Shown: one piece after another, positions 1 to 12,244 of the stretch | Position numbering within the stretch: the stretch's first letter is position 1 | How the letters are laid out: the number at the start of each line of letters is the position of its first letter | DNA from: Patellaria atrata CBS 101060 | Taxonomy: Eukaryota; Ascomycota; Dothideomycetes; Patellariales; Patellariaceae | Direction: 5' to 3' | Assembly: GCA_010093705.1 (NCBI GenBank) | Contig: MU006092.1 | Location: forward strand, 1,136,500-1,200,499 | Length of the DNA stretch: 64,000 nt | Position numbers and translations under genes: made by a program | Notes under the pieces: model-generated | Told to the model about the DNA's origin: nothing | The model's input: the letters and a program-made list of their open reading frames with translations, nothing else | Database searches by the model: none

Positions 1-54
1 CCTTATTTCCCTTGTCTCACTTCACCCATCCTCTCTCCTTCCTCATCTCCCTAC

Positions 55-609
55 TCAAGGCATCACGCTAAACGTCTCCGCAACCTCCTTCTCCCACGCA
101 AACCGATCCTTCCCATACACCTCTGCCACGGGCTCCAGCTCTTTCGCCTTCTCCAGCAGCCCGGTCCTCAGAACGATCTTATCGTTGCCCAGTGCTTCCT
201 GGTGGTGATAGGGGTGCGAAGTGCACGTCGGGCAATAGAGGCAGTGGACGGACTTCCCGCTGTCGCCTTTGTAGGTGTATGTCTTCAGCGCGTCGCCGCC
301 TTTGGTGAATTGCAAGGCGCTGCGCGGGATGATTACGTTGAGAGTGTATGCGCCGCCCGAGAGGGATTTGCAGGTGTTGCAGTGGCTGTGTTGGGGTTGT
401 TAGTTGAGGTAATGGTAGGGCTGAGGGTATGGGGTTTTGCATGTGGGAATCAGGTGTGAAGATCGGACGGTACCGATATATTCGGCTGTGCCCTTGATTT
501 TCGTGACTTCCGGAAGAGCTTACCAGAGGATGTGTTTGGCATCGTCGGGTCCAAGGTCGACGGTCCATTGAGTCTCTCCACAATGGCAGGATCCGTTGTA
601 CGTCGACAT
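55..609 (-). CDS. GFA / CENP-V family zinc protein
   Basis: Two exons, 609-524 and 385-55, give 138 residues. The splice rebuilds a split Cys codon (TG|C) so that the second zinc cluster is complete; the intron ends with an ACTAAC branch point and CACAG. Visible zinc ligands are Cys8-x-Cys10, Cys31-x2-Cys34 and Cys80-x2-Cys83, the pattern of the glutathione-dependent formaldehyde-activating (GFA) fold. The stretch CPTCTSHPYHHQ is typical of fungal members. Family members are small cytosolic zinc proteins; some are linked to glutathione-formaldehyde adducts, but most fungal ones have no known substrate, so I assign none. The start ATG lies seven codons before the first cluster, as is usual. 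Confidence 0.86.
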
Positions 610-1561
610 TATCACGGTGTCTAGGGATGAAGCTAAGGTATAGGTGGCTTATTATGAATGCAGCGCAATTAAGTTTTTAAATATACAATTGTCTAGCTTG
701 GGCACAGTACACTTTAATCACCTCGTGGTATAGAGGGCTGGAGAAGGTATTTAATAGCTTCACTGTAATTGTGCATGCCGTCATGATCAACGGCGAGAGA
801 AGAAGCTTTTGGATAAGAGTGACCGGGTACACGACCGGTAGAAATTGTTTTGTCCAATACGCGCTTTCTGGAAGGTTGACGGGCTCCACTGATAAGGGGC
901 TAGGGAGTGATATTCCAAATACTCCGGCTTGCTGATGAGGTGAAGCTATGGTGGGGTTAAGGTGGTGAGCTCCGCGGTCGGATGGTGGGGTAGGTGCATG
1001 GGCCGGGATGGGATTGCGGCAGCTGAAGAAAATAATAAATGCTTATATGAGACGAATAGCATCGAAGTTCAAGGAAGGATTTCCATTTTGTCCGTGCTAA
1101 GATGGAGATTGTGGAGGTGTACGCTTTAGGTTGTTTATGGTGAGACATGTTCCTGAAAATTGTTTCTGTGCTCTATGTCTGAGTAAGATGACGCGACCAT
1201 GCAGACACTCTTGTGCAGACTGGACGACCGGCCGAACTAAGATAGCATCTAAGAGCGAGTTTTGGTCTTAGGTTGGGTATAAGAATAGAACCGGACAGTC
1301 AGAACTCGGCTCACGGGTTTGACAGATGTCACTCACCGTGAGCTAGTAGTGGTGTAGGATACATCAGGGCGTCATTACTCACATTCATTGATCGCAGGTA
1401 CGCGAAAACGAGATCATGCTTGAGTTTTGGTACAAGTTCTAATTTTGATCTTACAAGACGAGAGACGCTATTCGTAGACGCCATAACTAACCGTTTATCT
1501 ATCCTATCCTATCCTTAGTTGAAACTCCTCCACCCATACCCATAGTGAGCCGATTGTTAAC
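610..1561. other. Intergenic, no gene seen
   Basis: Upstream region of the GFA gene and downstream region of msrA. Only short open frames without family resemblance are present. No repeat or RNA gene is recognised. Confidence 0.6.
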
Positions 1562-2239
1562 CTATGCAGAAAGAGGTGGGAACTTGCGGAGAATATGGGA
1601 CGGACATTCATAGCCATTGGGGTTCTTATCGAGGTAGAGTTGATGATACTTCTCAGCGTCATACCACTCCTTTGCCGGGTGGATCTGAGTGCTGATCTTT
1701 CCGTTCTTCCACCACTCTTTTTGCACCTTCTCTGTGATCTCCTTTGCGATTCTCAACTGTTCGTCGCTGTGGGTGAAAATTACACTGCGGTATTGAGTAC
1801 CAACGTCGGGACCTTGTCTATTGGCGGTTGTGGGATCGTGCATTTTATAGAAGAATTCAATGAGCGTCTTGTAGCTCACTTTCTTTGGGTCGAAAACGAT
1901 CTGAAGTGCTTCCGCATCTACATATATGTAAGTTTCATATTCGCATGATAGAAGAGTCTCTAAGTGAGACTTACGCCCTGTACCTCCGCTGCAAACTGCT
2001 CTGTAGCTTGGGTTCTTCGTATCGCCACCCGCATATCCAACTCTAGCATCAATCAGTCCGTCCTTTCCAAAGTGCTTTCTATATAAATGCTCAACGCCCC
2101 AGAAGCAACCTGCACCAACTGTGGCTAGCTCAGCACCCTCTGGAATTGGCATAGTTGAGGCACCCTCAGGCGCAAATCGAAGAGAGGTTGAGCTGAAAGG
2201 GCGCATAATGCGGGAGAAGAAAGGCATGGTGGTAGCCAT
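1562..2239 (-). CDS. msrA: Peptide methionine-(S)-S-oxide reductase MsrA
   Basis: Repairs oxidised methionine, reducing methionine-S-sulfoxide in proteins with thioredoxin. The catalytic motif GCFWGVE is present, followed by GYAGGDT, the His-Asp-Pro-Thr-Thr stretch and GTQYRS, so the family fold is complete. Exons are 2239-1975 and 1917-1562; the 57-nt intron (1974-1918, GTAAGT...TGTAG) separates SGGTG from HAEALQIVFDP and gives a 206-residue spliced protein. The intron is a multiple of three and has no stop, so the frame is open across it; the uninterrupted 225-residue reading inserts 19 residues into a conserved loop and is unlikely to be the main product. The N terminus (about residues 1-28) is Ser/Arg-rich without acidic residues until Glu25, which suggests a mitochondrial presequence; Met29 could start a cytosolic form. 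Confidence 0.95.
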   Translation of the reverse strand: MATTMPFFSRIMRPFSSTSLRFAPEGASTMPIPEGAELATVGAGCFWGVEHLYRKHFGKDGLIDARVGYAGGDTKNPSYRAVCSGGTGRKSHLETLLSCEYETYIYVDAEALQIVFDPKKVSYKTLIEFFYKMHDPTTANRQGPDVGTQYRSVIFTHSDEQLRIAKEITEKVQKEWWKNGKISTQIHPAKEWYDAEKYHQLYLDKNPNGYECPSHILRKFPPLSA

Positions 2240-4610
2240 AAGTATTACTGCAAATAGGGGTATGAAAAAAGTTAGGTACTTCAGGTTGAGAATATAGTAG
2301 ATGTGACTGATTGAAAAAATTGTGTCTTAAGGAAAAATAAATGTAGGATTTTCTAGAAGTTGGATGTTTCTTTATATGTCAAATGTTGATTTGCATTATG
2401 ATGATGTCGAGCTGAGAGCTGTGACAAATTTCGGAGGAATGCGCCCCAAAAGCTCCGCCCGTTCGCCGCTTCCTCCCGAAAATTCCCCTCCGTTGCTCGT
2501 CCTGTTGCCCTCCACCACAGCACGCGAGCGGGGGGTTGCTCTGTACCAGCTGTCAACCATTTGGGGTAGCTGGATAGACACCCGAGACAGCTTCACTGCA
2601 CACAGTTTGTAGCCTGTACGGATACAGTACCTGTACCGTACAGTTACAGCGCAGTACAACCCACCATCAGAGGTCGAAGCCTTGTTGGGGATCGGCCATT
2701 TCAGACCCAACTCCATGCGCTCGGCTCTAACCTGATCTTCCTAGCATTTTCCAACTTGGACGAAATTTGAACAGAACTTCAACGTCCTCTTGTGGACATC
2801 TCATCAGTTCTCTTTAAGATCATCAAACGCCATCTCGCGCAACGATAAGACGTCGTTTTAAATCCTTCCAGTCGTCGCCGTAGTACCCAGCATGTCTTTG
2901 ACGGGTTCCATTCGGTGTAGTGGATAATCGCTTGCAAATCGCTTGATGCGCGCAATTTCGCCGGGTGAGGTTTTCATATCTTGGACGAATCTTTTAACGA
3001 GTCTTTAACAAAGTGCTTTGGAAAATTGCTGTGCAAAGGCAATCAGCATCCGAAAAGCTCGATGAGCGATGATCGGTGCTTTCAAGTTTTTGACTTTTTT
3101 GTCTCCCTCTTTGCTCTCACGGAGTGAACTGTCATTTTCTCAGTCTCGATCCGATTACATTCCCTTCAACACTCGCTCGTGTCCTTTTAGAGCACTTGAC
3201 TGCGTTATGAATCTCGTATCCGTCTACACTATTGCTTCTCCACCATGCTTTGCACGGCCCACGGCGCTCTCAACATGTACCGTCGGCTGATGCGTCAATA
3301 AATATTAATGATGAGCAACGGCCCATTGCCTGGTCGACAGATATTAAGTGCTTGTAAACTTGGAGTTCGTAGCGGCGGTTTTGGTCAACGGACGCTTCCA
3401 GATGCCGCAGCGTGATCTGGCCTCTCTATGTGTCTCTTTCGCTTCCGAGTCTCACACGAGTTCCAGCTTGGCCGTGATGGGCCTTGATGGCCATGACTGA
3501 GCGACTTCAATCTGAATATATGAGCTTGGCACCCACTTAGGCTACTTTAGAGGGGCGGCCGTGGTCGCGATGATCCAAGAACAAGCATTAGATTAACCTT
3601 AATCTCAACGTCAATTTGGAGATCCCCCTTCAAGATCTACGACAGGGAAAACAACGTCTCCCATCCACAGCCATCTTTCACAAACACTCCTCGTCGCGCT
3701 ATTTTCAGCATCAATTAGTATCAATTGAACCATTCGTGCCCACAATTTCAGCGAACAACCTTTGACCATACGAGTCGAATCGACTAAAACCGAATTTCCT
3801 GAGCTTCCGATTCGCCTTCACCTCGTCTGGACCTGCGTAACATAGACGTTCGAGGCGGTGACTGATATTTCAGGAGCGTCTAACCAAGACTTTTATATCA
3901 TCAGAACCACGAAACTCAATCTACAGAAACCGAGTTCGCCTTGATCGGAAATAGAAACAGCCGCCAGGTATCTCGAAGGCGAGCAGTGTGATGGTATTCC
4001 GAGCATCAGATGATTGACTGCATCGTGTTCGTACTTCGAATCATCTCATGATGCAGAGAAATCCACAGACCTCGGGCTAGACAACTTGCAACCCAATCGT
4101 CCCGAGCATCTCCATCTCGAAGATCTTGAAGATCACCATTCCTCTGCTGGGAAAGTTCTCACACAGGAGTTCCAAAGAGCCTCATGAAGCACGGATAACT
4201 TTGAGACATGTTGAGCGATCCCCAGGTTTCTGGATAGAAGCATCCTAGCGAATACTCAAACGGCACGCGGTGATCGCGATTAGCTCTGCTGCACATTGGA
4301 CTATTTCAGAGAAGATATTCATTTTCCTATGCGGCAAATCCTGGCACGAATCTCAATCAATATACTGTTCCTGGGACGTGCCATGCCCTTACAAGCACCC
4401 GTCTATAGATAAAAACAAACCTGACCAAGAAGCTCCCTACTAAATCCCCCACCTCCTATGTTCCGGCCCGGCGGACCAACCGTATTCATTACTAGCGAAG
4501 CAAGCTTTTACATGACGCTCCAGTCTAGAACTCGATTTCTGGAGACGATATGCAACTGATACTGTAAATAGGAGTGCCCTAACTTGAGCATATATCTGGG
4601 GTTGCAGAGA
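2240..4610. other. Long intergenic region, no gene seen
   Basis: About 2.4 kb between msrA and the DUF4360 gene. Open frames are short and unlike any protein I know. It contains one CCGTACAGT motif (2636-2644) inside a GTAC-rich patch (about 2617-2655) and a sequence near 2905-2960 that looks like a tRNA D-arm but cannot be folded into a whole tRNA. Confidence 0.5.
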
Positions 4611-4616
4611 ATTGGA

Positions 4617-4623
4617 TATAAAA
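4617..4623 (+). promoter_or_regulatory. TATA box of the DUF4360 gene
   Basis: TATAAAA lies 130 bp before the ATG at 4753 and is followed by a C/T- and A/C-rich leader with CAAAC/CAACCACC blocks just before the start. This arrangement is typical of strongly expressed fungal genes for secreted proteins. Promoter role is inferred from position. Confidence 0.55.
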
Positions 4624-4752
4624 GCAACCCTCACCCCAACCCCAGATACCTTTCTTCTCCAGTCCGGTCAACAAGTTCTTCAGCAAATCCTAACAATCCA
4701 AACAACTCTCTACGCTTTTACCAGCATCAAAAACCCAACCACCACCTTCAAA

Positions 4753-5592
4753 ATGAAGTTCATCGCCGCCGCCGCTCTTGCTGCCCCAGCCCTCGTTGCT
4801 GCTCTCCCAGCACCTGGTGTGATCATCCCCGGCGTTGCCGCTCCCGAGCCGAGCTCAGTCAAGATCCGAGCTGTCACTTATGGCGGTACTGGTTGCCCTC
4901 AGGGAACCGTCGGTTCCATCATCTCCAGCGATCAGTCCACCATGACTTTGATCTTCGACTCCTATGTTGCATCCATCGGCAAGGGTGTCTCCGTCACCGA
5001 CAACCGCAAGAATTGCCAAATCAACGTCGACCTCACCTACCCAGGTGGCTTCCAATACTCAGTCTTCGGCGCTGATTACCGCGGCTATGCTGCTCTTGAT
5101 GCTGGTATCACCGGTACCCTCAAGTCCACCTACTACTTCTCTGGCCAGACAGAACAGGTAAGATTCACACACAAGTTCCCTCGGCTCCTTAAGTGCAGAT
5201 TCACTAACTTCAAACACAGACATACACTCAAGCCGACTTCAAGGGCCCGCTCAACGGCGACTACCTCAAGCACGACGAGGCCGAGGTCGTCTCCGTCGTC
5301 TGGTCACCATGCGGTACTGAGGGCATGTTGAACATCAACTCCCAGGTCCGCCTTACATCCACCAACTCCGCTGCCAACGGTCTGCTCACCACCGACTCCA
5401 TCGATGCCAAGTTCACCCAGAAATTGTACATGCAATGGCAAACTTGCAAGTGAGTACTTTCTCTCCCTTTGCCCTTGAACTGGCAAAATATTCAAGGATA
5501 TTGACTTACTAAAAGGAAGTGAAACCGCGAGCGCCGGTAAGGGATCAGTTGGCTTCACTCCTTCCTCCTCGGATACCGAGTTCTCTACTTAG
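4753..5592 (+). CDS. Secreted DUF4360 family protein
   Basis: Starts MKFIAAAALAAPALVAALPAP, a clear signal peptide with cleavage expected near ALP, so the product is secreted. The mature part carries features of the fungal DUF4360 family: GTGCPQGTVG near the N terminus, a central VDLTYPGGFQYSV block, and a conserved Cys near the end (QWQTC). Exon 1 is 4753-5157 and exon 2 begins at 5220 (CACAG|A). Two ends are possible. Reading on gives a stop at 5451-5453 (212 residues, the usual family length, ending QTCK). Alternatively a GTGAGT donor at 5449 joins an acceptor at about 5520 and adds a frame of some 25 residues ending at 5592. The function of the family is unknown. The start is fixed by the signal peptide. 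Confidence 0.85.
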
Positions 5593-6239
5593 AGGGTTAG
5601 GTGTTTGAGTACGGAATGATATGGTTGTTGGGTTTTCCTCCTTTGGATTTTCTCGGATTTGCTAGGTTTTGTTGCATTTCGGTAGCTCTCCTGATGCCGT
5701 CTCGCGGAGAAGAAAAGCGTTCCGTGAACAAATAGGGGTACTTAAATACAACATTTCTTATCACTTCAAAAATCATCTTCTTGATCATGCAATTGTGAAC
5801 TGGTGAATACAAGCTTCGCCGTTGAGCGGGCCGTTGATGGTGGCTTTGTGGCTGCTTCTGAGTCTCTTTCCCAAACTTAACCTTTTCCTATACTCGGAGG
5901 TCCCCCGGGAGGGTCCTCTGACTTCACGATAAAGATCCCCCGGAAGCCTAGGAACAGCCAGAAAAACACGAGATACACGATTTCACCCCAGAGGTGTCGG
6001 AAGGCAACAACCGAGAAATGTGGAAACGTGTCAGGGGCGGAAGATATACGATAGACGTTGTGGACTAGTGTTAGCGTCGGCTTTTAACCAAATTAACAGC
6101 CGGAGAACTACACGTGACCGCGCCTTGGCAATATGTCATCGCATCTCGTCTAAACTTCGTGTCAGGTTGTCAACCGATCGCGTTCACGATGTTTAGTCTC
6201 ACGCGCCACAGTGAGGTGACTTAATATGTTTCAAGCTCA
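5593..6239. other. Intergenic, no gene seen
   Basis: Lies between the DUF4360 gene and the SNF2 gene and should hold the SNF2 promoter. No repeat, RNA gene or convincing open frame is seen. Confidence 0.6.
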
Positions 6240-9200
6240 ATGGGCCCGCCAGAGCAATATCGAGTACGGAAAAGGCTAACAGCAGAAGAAACCGTCAATC
6301 GAATGGAAGGCGAAGATTCAAACAGCAGTGATATTGAGATTACGAAGACCGTAATAAAAGACTTGGCCTGGTCGAAGGTGCACAAGCTCTTACAAGGTTA
6401 GATTTATTCCGTCATGCAGAGTATATATGCTAACCTGTATCTGAACGCAGATGCAGCGAGCGAAGATGATAGTTCTACCACCGTCTCAGACGCCGACGAC
6501 AGTCATGACCCCAGCTTTGAGAAAGCAAAGATTGAGTTTTCAGACGACGAAGATCCCGAAGCTGCTTATGCTGCGTTCAAAAACCGCAAGTCAGTCAAAC
6601 GGAAACGTGTTGCAGCTGAAGTTAAGAAAGTGAAGGCTAGAGTCCAAGCGGACTCAAAATCAAAAGGAAGAATTGTCGGCAAAAAGAGCAGAATTGATAA
6701 ACTAAAAGATGCAAATTCTAAAGATCCACTGAACCTGAAAAAAATAGTCTACGGAGACGGTGACGATACAAAATATGAATTGATGGATGAAACAATGCCA
6801 GATTATATTAAAGATAGAAAAGTGGCTTTTGAGAAAAGACAGGAACGTCTAGGCGCAAGCGGTCTTCGTATACCACCAGATGTTAATGATATCTACTTTT
6901 CCGATGATGACAACCTCGAATCGTTAGAGGAAAGGCCTAGAATCGCAAAATCACCGCTCCGGAAATACGAGGATATCATCATGAAACGATCGGGTGGTAT
7001 CATACCAGCTCCAATCGCTTGCCGACTCCGTGACTATCAAATTGAGGGTGTTGAATTTCTGCACGAAATATTTGTATGGCAGAGAGGCGGGATCCTCGGG
7101 GATGATATGGGTTTAGGAAAGACCATTCAAATTATCTCATTTCTCACAGCAGCTTTCGGCAAGACCGGAGATCAGCGAGACGAGAAACGAATGCGCAAGA
7201 TCCGTCGAGCTCTCCGATCAATGCATAAGTATCCTAGAGTGCTCATCATCTGTCCCGGAACTTTGATGAATAATTGGCAAAGCGAGCTCAAGAAATGGGG
7301 CTGGTGGCATGTCTATGTTTACCATAGCACATCAGGTGACAAAGAAGCAGCCCTAGAAGCAGCTCGAAGTGGACGTGTGGAAATAGTCATAACTACCTAC
7401 ACCACATATAAGAAGAACAAAAGCGCTATTAATACAATCGACTGGGACGCTGTAATAGCCGATGAATGTCATGTTATCAAATCCCGCCATTCAGAAGTTA
7501 CCCAAGCGATGAATGAGATCAATGCTCTCTGCAGGATCGGACTTACGGGAACAGCAATACAGAATAAGTACGATGAGCTCTGGACATTGCTCAACTGGAC
7601 GAATCCGGGAAGGTTTGGATCTCTAGCCTCCTGGCAATTACAGATCAGCGATCCGCTCAAATATGGTCAGGCTCACGATGCGACTTTAGAGCAATTAGCC
7701 AAGGCTCGAAAGACTGCACGAAAGCTGGTCCAAAACCTTTTACCAAGATTCTTCCTCCGCCGTACGAAGTCACTGATCGCTGACCAATTGCCAAAGAAGA
7801 GCGATAGGGTCGTATTCTGCCCTCTGACTGATACGCAAGCAGACGCATACGAGAACTTGGTCAATAGTGATATTATCGAATACATCCGTACTAGTTCCGA
7901 AGTATGCCCTTGTGAGTCAGGTAAAAGGAGAGGATGGTGTTGTTACACGGACATACCTGGATTCGGGAAATGGCAGAACCATGTTTTTCCTTCCATGGTC
8001 CTATTGCAGAAGTTATCAAATCATTTGGCCCAGCTTATTCCAGCAAGCAACGATCTTCAGGAAAAGCAAACAAGGGATATGGAGGCTCTTCAAATCGCTG
8101 TTCCTCATCGATGGAAAGAGTTGTATCGGCAGAAAGATAATATAATGAACTTTGCCGATCAAGATTTTTGTGGCAAGTGGAAAATCTTGAAAAAGCTTCT
8201 TACATTCTGGTATAGTAATGGAGACAAGGTCCTTGTGTTCAGTCACAGTGTAAGGCTTTTGAAGATGTTCAGAATGCTTTTTGCGTCAACAACATCGTAT
8301 AACGTTTCATACCTCGATGGCGCCATGCAATATGACGATCGAACGCGTGCAGTTGACGATTTCAACAACGATCCTTCGCAGTTTGTATTTCTCATTAGTA
8401 CCAAAGCTGGCGGAGTGGGACTCAATATCACCTCGGCGAATAAGGTTGTCATCATCGATCCGAACTGGAATCCAGCCTACGATTTACAAGCCCAGGATCG
8501 TGCTTATCGTATTGGCCAGGAGCGAGACGTTGAGGTGTTTCGACTGGTTAGCGCTGGTGCAATCGAAGAGATTATATACGCCCGTCAGATATACAAACAA
8601 CAGCAGGCCAACATTGGCTACAATGCGTCGAATGAGCGGAGATATTTCAAAGGTGTACAAGATAAGGCGTCCAAGAAAGGGGAGATCTTTGGGCTTGCGA
8701 ATATGTTTTCGTTTCATGGCGACAGCGTAGTCATGAGAAATATTGTCAATCAAACCAATGTGGCCGAAGCAAAGAAGGCCGGCGTACAGATCATCGGATT
8801 CGATGTTGACGAGGATGATGAGGACGAAGCCGACGAGAATTCTGGTATGAGTCAGGTCGCAGAACTCATCGCTGCTGGAATGTCCATAGAGGATCAAAAG
8901 AAACAGAAGACGATGGAGGTAAAAAGAGCGGATCCGGTACAAGCTATTCTTGCAAGCGCCGGCGTGCAATACACGCACGAAAACTCCGAGGTCATTGGGA
9001 CGTCCAACGTCGAGACGAAACTCAGTAAGCAAGCAGAGGAGGTGGGCAATGATCCTGGTATGGACAAGAGGACAGCGTTTGACTTCAGTCAAACTCAACG
9101 TTGTGAGCTTGATCTAGATGGCGAGAGCGGGGATGATGAGTTTGAGGGGGATGTACGCGATCTTAAAGATGTCACGGTCAGGTATCATCCCCCTGAAGAT

Positions 9201-9368
9201 GTGAGGAAACGCCAGTTTTGTACGATGGCCAAGACGTTTGGATTCGAGGATGCGGTTGACTTTGCCCTGGTTGTGGAGGGCTGGACGCAGGAACAAAGAC
9301 GAAACTGTCTCGATAAATTTTATCGAGTTAGGAAGAAAGAGGTGATTAGTAGTCAAGAGAAAAATTAG
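6240..9368 (+). CDS. SNF2-family DNA-dependent ATPase, ERCC6L2-like
   Basis: Two exons, 6240-6396 and 6451-9368, encode 1024 residues; the first exon begins MGPPEQYRVRKR and joins in frame through a G|AT codon. All SNF2 helicase motifs are visible: ILGDDMGLGKTIQ (about residues 267-279), DECH (about 390-393), GLTGTAIQN, STKAGGVGLNI (about 702) and QAQDRAYRIGQ (about 732). GDD in motif I, the insert between motifs I and Ia, and the Cys cluster CPCESGKRRGWCC (about 538) match my memory of ERCC6L2 rather than Rad26/CSB or Fun30. The C terminus has a conserved-looking block ending in FGFEDAVDFALVVEGW. Such proteins act in the nucleus in DNA double-strand-break or transcription-associated repair. 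Rad26-like is the main alternative. Confidence 0.9.
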
Positions 9369-12244
9369 GTTGAGCGGGTTAGGATCCAGGATTGCGGCCA
9401 TGGAGCGGCGGTAACCTACATACTTGATCACATAATGGAGATATAGAGGTAATCTGGGTACCGGCATGATTTCGACCCTTACCTAGCCGGCATTCATGTC
9501 ACAATCTCCGCACCGAAAAAACCGAGACACGGCTTATCATAACGTCTCTACTCAGACCTATGTCGGGATGCATAACGCTCCCTCGATGACCAATATTATA
9601 TCCTCGCGTATCGATTCAGTACATCTCGATCTAATGATCTATGACTATCTGGTGGCTCTGTTCTTGGAAGCATCCTAGCATCCATCCTTAGCCGTTGGCA
9701 CCTGATGAGAAGAGATTGAGGCTTTCAATAATACCATCACTGCACATCCTAGTGGTGGAGTTCTTAGGACCAAGTCTATCTGTTCCTCGATTGTGACAAG
9801 TCGTATCTGGACTGTTTTTCCCTCTACCTCGGCTCTCACCACTAACGCTGTTGAAGAATGAGGATTTCAGGAGTAGGTCCCTTATCCTATCAAGTAAAAG
9901 TTTCAAATACAGTCGCTTGGTCACATCACTTAGAAAAAATTGGATAGTAGGTGGGGCTATTTGCTACTCTAAGCGTCTCTATTTTACGTGAGTTTCAATA
10001 TGGAATGAATATCCCGATAGGGTCTCGTTCTCAGTTCCTTTTTATCGAGGATCATTATCACCAAGCGAGGGACGGGACAAAAATCGGAGACCTTCTATAA
10101 AGCAGCCTCCCCGAGAACGCCCGCCGTAGCTCACGGCACGAAAACCGTCAGACTTATGGTTGGCTCCAATCTGGTGTGGGGGCTTCAACAAGGACCTTTA
10201 GTGTCTGTGGCTGCATTATGCACTGCACGCTCCACCGTGTAAGGCGCATCTACAGCAGAAGCATACAAGAATGACCCGAACCGTATGAGGAGGCGCATTC
10301 ATTGATGCTTCTCTTACCCCACGGAAATGCAATAGATGTGGGTCTATATCTCTCATGGGATGATCGTTGTTGATGTTAAGTCAGTAGCATATCGCACCCC
10401 TTGCTTGGTACTACGTACAGCTTGATTAACGAACGGTACCTGGGCGAAAGTACGCAAACCAGCAGCGCTTCAGTTCAACCCGGTGAGAAGCTATGCTGAA
10501 GCGATTCAAGCGAACCGCATGTGAGGTCCCGGATAGGTGCGAGTCATCTCCCCGTCTAAACTTATTGGTCCTCTGTGCAGATGTGACCTGTCAGATTCAT
10601 ACCCCGGCTCTCGATATGTAGATCTTGGTTGTTAGATTGTCGAGACTAGGGTGTACCTTATTTCCACGACCTGAGAAAAAATTGTTAGCTGATGTTCAGA
10701 GGCGTTTATAGTATGGAGATGTCGAGTCTACTCGTCTCCCCATATGGATCAGTAAAACTTTGCTTGCCGATACACTTTCCGATATCTCACACATCCAGAA
10801 TCTGAGCTTTAGTTCCAGTATATGTTCCTTGGCTCTACTTCAGGTCAGATCGCGCTCTCTCTGTGGTACTGGACACTTGGAAAGAGTTTGAATGTTATTC
10901 AATCAAAATCTCGCGATTATCGTCCAGAGCGTGATGAAGGTGGTTTTAACAATGGGAGACGACTACCAGGGCCGTCCGATGAAAGCTTGTTTCCCTAGTT
11001 GTGCGATAGTAATGTTATGGACTCAGTAGTGGATACATATACAGTGATTCATATACAATATCGGATATTGCTGACTTGGTGGAGCAGTTGCCGTAAACCA
11101 GCGACATCTCCTGCAAGGTGCGTGTCAGGTTAATAGCAGATTTTCCCCTCTCTCATACTTCAATCTCAATCTATTAGCTGCATTAAGCCCCGTCAGAACA
11201 CATTCATCTACTGTTAGGAGTATTCCCGTCACAAACGGTGTGGGACTCACCGTGGCGATGTAAGACAAGCGAACTTCGTCTACCTAGAGCGATTCGTTCT
11301 TGAGTATGGCAAACACCACGATCGGCCTCAAGATCAGCTACGCCACAGATATCTGTACACTGTATCTACACCCGTTTCATCTTTAAGTATTCTCTCATCT
11401 AGATGTCCTGCATGAAACGCACAGCAATGATATCAAGTCTACGCAACAAAGGAAGTGAGGTTCATGGAGATCACATCCCGGATGAGTGGGCTTTAAAGTC
11501 CTTCCTAATTCAGATGCTACCTAAACTAAGTATACTTATCGTGGAAGCAAGATTTACACATTACCCCAATATGACTGTACAGCACATGACGAGTCCCTTG
11601 GGACATATGCAACCTGGACCCATTGCCTTCATATTCCCCTCCCCGTACAGTACGCTGGAAATGACTGATCCCTGGAAGCACAATATTTAATAATAAGGAA
11701 AAAGTAAAAGGAAGAATGAAGAACGGTACACGAGAAAATATGACCTAGAATAGAAAATAAGGAAATGACACAGTAGTTGTGTCTTCATAATCGGTCGATG
11801 GAGAAAAAAACACAGCAAAGAACAATAAGTACTTAAGGAATGTCTGAAGGAAATCAAAGCACAACCATGCCAAATGCAGCATACCCCATCATATCCCATG
11901 ATTCTTTTCCCATCCCTTGACCGTCTATCGAGACTTTTAGTTCCCTTCGTTGCCGGCCATGCTGATGAATGCTAGTCGTGATGTCGTGAATCGTGACCCA
12001 AGTCCTGAAATGATCCCATGAGGGAAGTGAAAATCGTTGAGAAAATCCATCTTCGCAGTCCAGACCACCCGTAGATCCAAAAGAAACAGGAAGATGACAC
12101 ATAATGAAAGGAAAAAAACGCAGAAAGAATACCAAAAGAAATCACAGGCCATCCTCCACAAAGTCACACATTCTAATCTCCCCATTTCTCTACCCTTTTT
12201 CTCTCGTCCTACACCTCAGACATCCTTCATGCTTCTCTCAATCC
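9369..12244. other. Long intergenic region, no gene seen
   Basis: About 2.9 kb between the convergent SNF2 and forkhead genes. Open frames are short and unrecognised. One CCGTACAGT motif lies at 11643-11651. The part from about 11,690 to 12,244 is A-rich on the plus strand and probably holds the forkhead 3' UTR. Confidence 0.5.

Noticed and set aside
2905-2960. tRNA-like start: CGGTGTAGTGGATAATCGC resembles a D-arm with A box
   Set aside because: No anticodon stem, T-loop (GTTCGANNC) or matching acceptor strand follows, so it is not a tRNA and not clearly a tRNA pseudogene.
8484-9098. 204-codon minus-strand frame over the SNF2 gene
   Set aside because: Antisense shadow of conserved helicase coding sequence; no independent support.
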